From Cryptomeria japonica (lineage: Eukaryota; Streptophyta; Pinopsida; Cupressales; Cupressaceae), in the NCBI RefSeq assembly GCF_030272615.1, contig NC_081411.1, positions 45,211,517 through 45,275,516 of the forward strand: 64,000 bases of DNA. Direction: 5' to 3'. The notes under the pieces were generated by a model, which saw nothing but the letters and a program-made list of their open reading frames with translations, did not search any database and was not told where the DNA came from. Numbering within the stretch: the first letter of the stretch is position 1; each line of letters begins with the position of its first letter. A program made the position numbers and the translations under genes. This document shows, piece by piece, positions 58,190 to 64,000 of the stretch.

Positions 58190-59480
58190 CATGGATAAAT
58201 AAGATCTAAGAATATGGCATCGAAGTACAAGTTACAAATCTGGTTAGAGGTCAAGGCTTAGCCAATTTTATGGTAGATGCAAATTTGGAAGAAACAAAGG
58301 TAAACCAAATAAAATACCACAACATTTGAACCTATTTCCATTTCAAGGACAATTCATTGTATAAAAAATATTTTCTTATGCTTTGAGAATGGTTCACCAA
58401 CTCGAAATGAATGAAAATTAGTAATGTGCTCTATGTTATTGTCCCAAAGATATGTACTAATACAAAATGACTTGATGTAGAGAAATATTGTTGCAATGTT
58501 GCACAATTTCACTGATCAAGAGTAGTTATGTAAGATAGTTAATAACATCATTAGGATAGTTGTAGAGAAAACTTCAAAGCCAAGACTAACTTCAAAGCCA
58601 AGACTACTACTTATATAATATGGTTAGGGAAAGATACTAGTGACCCAAATTGTTTAAGGGTATGTTTGAAATGGTAAGGATATTTGATGCTTGCCAAAGG
58701 TTTGCAAGGATGCTAAAGTTGCTTGGTGTTTTGCCCCTTATGAATGTGATAATTGAAGCTCCATTTTAGCTATGGGGAATTGAATTTACTTGTGAAATTG
58801 AGGAGAAGAACATAAGTAGATACAAGTGGATCGGTAGCCACCAACTATTTCACCAACTGGGTTGAGCTTATTCCAACTTGGAATGCTACATCAAGGGTAA
58901 TAGCTGTTTTCTTGATTAGAAATATAATAACCAAGTTTGAACTCCCTACAAAGATTATTGTTTATTAAGTATTTTAGATCCTTGGATATGTTAAATAAGT
59001 GCTCATGGAAAAGAAGCTTATGCATGACATTGAAGAGAAAGAAGACGGTGTAGTCTCTCAAAGGATAGTAGAATTGAAAGAGCTATATGGAAGCTGGAGA
59101 GTCAAACATGAAATAATATTATAATAAAAATATGTAATGAAACACCTATTTGAGAAGAAGGTACTATAAATAAAATTTCAGGTTAGTAATATGTTGCTTG
59201 TATGAAATTTAAAATTGGAAGACAAGGGAAAATGTGTGACTTTTTATCCTTTGTGAGATGTGCTATACAAAAATTATTCAGAGGTATGACCTTATTGTAT
59301 TCCACCTCAAAAATGTTATTGTAGAGTTCATGGAGCTACTAATGCATGGTCAAAATATTAGGCATTTTTTTTTTCTGTAGGAAATTAGATGTTTTGTCAT
59401 CTACATTGCATATAATATTCCTTCTTGTTGTTCCCCTTGTGTATAAGTATAGACCCCTATTTTCTATTATGAGTTATTTT
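58190..59480 (+). pseudogene. Gypsy retrotransposon relic: end of RNase H and integrase
   Basis: Frame pieces include VTNLVRGQGLANFMVDANLE (58218 on), CQRFAGMLKLLGVLPL and then WGIEFTCEI (58690-58790). Beyond these are YFTNWVELIPTWNATSRVI-like (58840) and FLIRNIITKFELPTKII (58915). The integrase C-terminal part (SQRIVELKELYGSW) lies near 59056. Many stops and shifts are present. The order matches Ty3/Gypsy pol, a family different from Tat. No LTRs were found. Confidence 0.7.
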
Positions 59481-60847
59481 GTTCTACCCCTAAAAGACTC
59501 TTTGAGTTAATTATTGTAACTACAAGAGACACACATCTCCACTAGAGGCATTGTTGGGAACCCATCGAAGAAATTAAATAGAATCTATTTTAGTTATTTA
59601 TAGTCCATTGTTTTGTATGTTTCTCTATATTTTGATTTGTGTTATCCTTTTCCATGCCCCATGTGTTGAAACTATGAAAAATCTAATGAAGCCTTAATTT
59701 TGGTGATTTTATGATCTTTTTGATGGTCTAGTGAGCCTTCATAAGTTCTATGCATCTTGGAACCTAATTTCTTGGTCTTTCAAGTTCCCTTAAATTCCTA
59801 GCTCCAACCCCTCTTCATAATGTCTTTTTATGCTCCTCAAATAATAGATCTCTGCATATGCTTGGGACCAAGATACTATTTCTCAATATCCCCACACTTA
59901 GGTCCTTGGTCCCTATTATTCCTATTACATAATATTTTTTAACTCCCTTGATCCATAGGGCCCCTTGGCCCAAAACCTCTATTTCCTTCTATCCCCCTAG
60001 AGCCTAGACTTGAATAAAATTTGGTCCTTAGGACAAAGTTTCTAGTGCAAGGTCCACCCTATGTCTCAATCTTTAATGCATTGTCTACCCATGATTTTGG
60101 TTGTAGCTCCCCATTCCCTAGTTTATGTTAAATCACAATACCTTATTGAAATCCATTTTCCATATTGCATATCATGTTGGACATGTCATAATTGATGTCA
60201 ATGTTTGTTAACTACAAATATATTGATCTCTAAGATTTTGGAGTGTTTTTTTTTATTTTTTATTAGAAGTTGTTGATGTACTATTACAAGAATGAGGTTG
60301 CACAAACTCTTTCCAAGTGAATTTTATTATTGAATACTTATTCGTTTTTAGATTCCAAAAAGAGGTATGTGGTAAATCTAACCCCTTGAAATTTAGGAAC
60401 TCCTTCTCAGCATGTTTAGGTAAAATGTAGAGTTTTTAGTTTCTTGAACATGTTGTATAGGGTAGGGTTGATCCCTAAACCCAAATTTGTTTATGCTCAT
60501 CATTGATTGGACTTCATAATTTATGTAAGATGGATAAAATGTCTGGTTGAGGGATGCAATAGGGTGGCCCCCAACCCACAAAATAGGCTTTCTAATCATT
60601 AATGGCCAATTTTTATGACTAACAAATGTGACTTCTTGTTGTTGGAAAGATGCAAGGGATAAAGCTGACCCTTGACCCCTAATGAAGGACTTCACTCTTC
60701 CATTTTATCTAAGGATTTTGGGCTTAGGCATTTGGTCTTTCTCCTTAACTTGTTTGACTCTTTTTGTGATGTGTAATTTGTTATCATTTTAACATAGAGA
60801 AGAGAAAATGCATTGAATAGAAAAAGTGAATACATATGTGCATATGT
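59481..60847. other. Stretch without recognisable genes
   Basis: It probably continues the Gypsy relic (3' region or LTR). A 100-codon minus-strand frame at 60393-60695 has no motif I know. Confidence 0.45.
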
Positions 60848-60851
60848 GTTG

Positions 60852-61844
60852 GGGTGAACTCACAAAGCTGGTTCCCACTTTTTGGTACGTCCTAATTTTT
60901 GCTGAAATCATACATTTTTTAGAAAATATAATGATTTAAGCTTTAAGAGGTCTCATTTTAAGTAATTAATTTAAGAGAGTTAAATCAAAGGCTCTTAGAT
61001 CAAAATTTATTGGATAGAAGCTCTCTACTTCTAAATCATACTTGCAATGGAGTCTCCTTTGGATCTATCAAATGTTGATAAAAAAACCAATTTTATATTA
61101 GCTTTTGGGGGGTCAAATTAATTCATTTAAAAGTTTTTTTGTTTAAGTATTTAGTCCTTATTATAAGCTTTCCAAATAGTATAACTTTTAGTATATTTAA
61201 TATCATTAATATATTTTTCTTTTATTTCTTATGAATGTAGGTTTTTCACCAAACATGAACTTCTTTGTTCAATGCATTGGGGAAAATAGAAAACTAATTC
61301 AAAAAAATTCTGAAAAATATCTATGCACTAGATATTGATGTTTTCTTTCTAACAAAAAAAAGAAAATTGAATTTTGATATATATAGAACAAGTTATGTGT
61401 TCAAACGTACACCTATATCTAAATTATAATTAGTCGAACTTCAAAACTTAATAAAATGAAAAAAATTCAACATATCACCATCAAACCAATTGCATGCCCT
61501 AGGTATTGATGTTACAAACCAAAATTCAAAAGAATTGAGTTTTTATCATTTATAGAAAAACAATTATGCGTTTTGGGATACACATAACTCTTAAAAATGT
61601 TGTTTGCTGTAAAAACTTACTTTTTGAGGGAGATGGAAAAATCAATAAAATTTTATTCAAACAAATTTGAAAAAAATATATTTAGAATCTACACACAAGA
61701 TGTTAAAAATCACTAGTTTATATCATCTTCAAATTCTTAACGGTTTAAAAGTTATAGGTGTCGGAAAGTGAAGGTTTTTAACAAAATATTCATATAAATG
61801 TCAAAGTTGGTCAAAAAGTGGGAACCAGTATTGTGAGTTCACCC
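60852..61844. mobile_element. 993-bp non-autonomous DNA transposon with 32-bp terminal inverted repeats
   Basis: Left end GGGTGAACTCACAAAGCTGG then TTCCCACTTTTT; the right end is its reverse complement with two mismatches. GTTG flanks both sides (60848-60851 and 61845-61848), a possible 4-bp target copy. The inside is AT-rich without coding potential. It has two or three diverged internal repeats around CTAGNTATTGATGTT (61326 and 61500) and possibly ACACAAGATGTTAAAA (61695). I cannot assign a superfamily. Confidence 0.8.
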
Positions 61845-61848
61845 GTTG

Positions 61849-62600
61849 AAGTATTAGAATGGTACTTCTTTCAAGAGAAGAGAAGAATTAATGTGAAGTA
61901 GAGTAGAGATAATACAATTGATGACGATTTTTTTAATAAATTTTTTCTATTTTTTTTAATTTATGTTGTATTGGCCCTAATTGTTGTCTTTGAAAAACTC
62001 TAATGTATAAGCAACATAGATTGAGCTAAACTAATCATTTTTTAAAATCATTATGTAAATATTTTTTTGTAGATTGATGTGAGATAACATATTTTATAAA
62101 TAAAATAAAATTGAATTTATAAAAAATGAAAACCTTAAATTCACTTTTATGGGAAAATTTACTTGGAAATTAATTAAAAGTAGAGAAAATAATCCAAGCA
62201 TTAACAAATTTAGATATTTGATAGCTAGAAATTGTCATATATATTGAGTTTTAATTTCATAAAAAAAAATTAAAGAAAAATTTCTAGCCATATTGCCAAA
62301 GTTTTTGTCTTTCTCTTTTCATGGCGTTATACTAGCAAGTCCAGAGGAAATTGTTGTGTTTCAAAGCCTAAAGTAAAGGCAAAGACATGGTTTTAAAATT
62401 TGAAATTTTATTAAATTTGTACCCACTCTAAAAAATGTACCAATTCTAAAAGGAGACAAAATATGATGTAATTAGAAATGGGTACTCCTTTTAAAAATTA
62501 TAATAGGTGCCTATTTTAGAACAAGTATCCATCTTTAAAATAAAATTGGCTACCTATTCCAAAATTGGGTTTTGAAAGCTTCAACAAAAACATACTATGT
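61849..62600. other. AT-rich stretch without recognisable genes
   Basis: Short repeats of GTACCNATTCTAAAA occur near 62418-62580. Its right part may belong to the LTR described next. Confidence 0.45.
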
Positions 62601-62761
62601 ATTCTAGAGAATCCTTCAACAAGTCTTAACACACCTACATGACAACTGAGTGAGCACATAGATATAGTTCACCTTTCACCAATCTATAGCACTGCACTAT
62701 CAAACCATATGTAGAACAAAAATTTTGACATCAATGACAAAACAAACTTATATTTGTAACA
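62601..62761 (-). repeat. Start of the 3' LTR of a minus-strand Copia element
   Basis: On the minus strand an LTR-like TGTTACAAATATAAG starts at 62761, right after a polypurine tract. The far (left) end is unresolved, and 62601 is only a marker. Confidence 0.45.
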
Positions 62762-62763
62762 AT

Positions 62764-62910
62764 ATCCCCCTTTGTCATTGATGGAAACACCTGTGTAGAT
62801 ACAAAATACTTATCTCTCAAAACACTTCTCCCCCTTTGACATCAAGGACAAGTGGTATCTCTTCTCTCTTGATTATCTATACACATCTATAAGCTCCCCC
62901 TATCAATGAC
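62764..62910 (-). promoter_or_regulatory. Polypurine tracts of the minus-strand Copia element
   Basis: The minus strand carries CATCAATGACAAAGGGGGAT (62783-62764) next to the LTR. Two further tracts lie upstream, ATGTCAAAGGGGGAGAAG (near 62843-62826) and ATAGGGGGAGCTTA (near 62905-62892). Such runs of G-rich tracts between pol and LTR are typical of large plant Copia elements. The pol part itself (62911 rightwards) is too decayed to read. Confidence 0.6.
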
Positions 62911-63539
62911 GATTCCTCAAAGCTGAAATCACAAAACAGAGAAGTCACATGTTTAGTTGCTATATCTTCAGCCTTTTACTATATTACTTACCAAAAAATG
63001 GGCCATCCCAAAATTGTTAGCATGTCTTAAGAATTTTTAATGGACCAAATATTCTTGTATTGTCTCGTAATATCTGCAAGGGATAAATCCCATGAACATA
63101 TTATAGAGGAGGGTATTTGACATTGACATTGACATTGACATTTAGGATACAACTCTACTATAGTATCAAAGGCATCTAAATTATTTACTTTTTTCTCTAA
63201 CTTTTCAGCAACCTTGTAAAACTTGATAAGATAAGACATTCATAACTTAACTACATGTTTAAGAGAACAAAACTATCTCTTCTATTTATCTCACAGTTAT
63301 TGCAATATGGATAGTGTGTGAGCTGGAAAATGACAATGACAAACTATTGCGAAACCACAAAGATCCAGCCACAAACAATCATATTTCTACAATAAAATAT
63401 TCACCATACACAAATAAAGAAACCTAAGGACATGCAAATTAACAAATTAAAACAATAATACCATTCACATGCCAAGTAGGGTTTGATTTCCATTGTCTCC
63501 TATATCCATTGATCATGTTTGATATGTTTTCTCTCAGAT
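62911..63539. other. Decayed stretch, possible Copia internal remnant
   Basis: A hexamer repeat TTGACATTGACATTGACATT sits at about 63118-63142. A 70-codon minus-strand frame containing it (63027-63239) resembles nothing I know. Confidence 0.4.
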
Positions 63540-64000
63540 TTTGTATTGTGCACAAGAGCTCAACAAGGAATGGATTGTAGTTGTAAAGTCAATGGATTAC
63601 AAGAAAGGTTGATAAATGCATTAGCTAGGTGATTGATTAGACACATTAGGATTATAAGGACAAAATAATCCTCTTATATAGAAGATACTTTAGAAAATGG
63701 ACGGATAGGATTAAGAGGTGAAAAGATAAATAGTTGGCTAGGATTAAAGGGTAGGTAGGAAAATTTTAATAAAATATGAAGGGGGTAGGTAGAAGAAAAT
63801 TAAAAGATAAATGACATGTGTCATAGAAGGGGAAAAGATAATGAATTAATTAAATAAATAAAGATTTATTTAATTAATAGAGAAAGTGAGACCAATTAAC
63901 TAAATAAAATATTTATTTGATTTAAAGAAAATATAATTTAAATAAATAAAAATATTTATTTAAATGAGGAAAGGCTTAGAAGAGGATAAATGAATTAATT
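63540..64000 (-). repeat. Possible LTR with TATA box on the minus strand, running off the right edge
   Basis: On the minus strand an AT-rich TTAATTAAATAAATC zone leads to TATATAAGAGG (about 63685-63675) and then about 130 bases of less AT-rich sequence. That layout resembles the Tat-2 LTR (AT-rich start, then TATA box), but I see no sequence identity strong enough to claim the same family. Confidence 0.3.

Noticed and set aside
60393-60695. 100-codon minus-strand frame
   Set aside because: No recognisable motif; it sits in probable decayed Gypsy sequence.

Overview
This window looks like nuclear DNA of a seed plant, most likely a conifer or other gymnosperm. That guess is inferred from the retrotransposon-packed, AT-rich, intron-containing character of the sequence and from the element families; no marker gene proves it. 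I recognise one host gene in 64 kb. The rest is mobile elements of several ages, nested in each other, plus decayed sequence I cannot assign.

Layout. At 1-1.7 kb is the 5' end of a minus-strand LTR element that runs off the left edge. At 2.4-13.3 kb an old minus-strand Copia gag/protease relic is split by Tat-1 (2821-12639), a Ty3/Gypsy element with 5-bp target duplications. Tat-1 has lost gag and, by an in-frame deletion, all of reverse transcriptase. A decayed L1-type LINE (14920-22733, 13-bp target duplication) follows. The host gene, a two-exon animal-type catechol O-methyltransferase-like gene, lies on the minus strand at 23293-24289. Next is a Copia insertion (24564-30303) with the layout LTR-internal-LTR-partial gag-LTR stub inside a single target duplication. 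The 31.1-35.2 kb stretch is unassigned, and 35.3-36.6 kb is a Copia gag relic.

Tat-2 fills 36601-55320. It is an 18.7 kb Tat-lineage Gypsy element with nearly identical 1.43 kb LTRs. It has a gag-pro-pol reading frame with two RNase H domains, a tRNA-Trp-like primer site of about 40 nt, and a second gene on the opposite strand encoding a plant-mobile-domain protein with its own TATA box. Both transcription units carry an array of the degenerate motif AGCGCTATTG in their leader, so the two arrays are inverted relative to each other.

From 55.3 to 57.3 kb the DNA is a diverged copy of the methyltransferase locus. Its coding region is gone, but 3' UTR-like and promoter-like sequence remain. This copy lacks both the LINE and the Copia insertion, so both insertions came after the duplication. 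The last 6.7 kb hold a Gypsy integrase relic, a 993-bp terminal-inverted-repeat element, and the 3' end of another minus-strand Copia element.

All retroelement coding regions seen are broken, mostly by stop codons explained by C-to-T or G-to-A changes, as expected of methylated DNA. The methyltransferase gene is the only frame here that looks intact.
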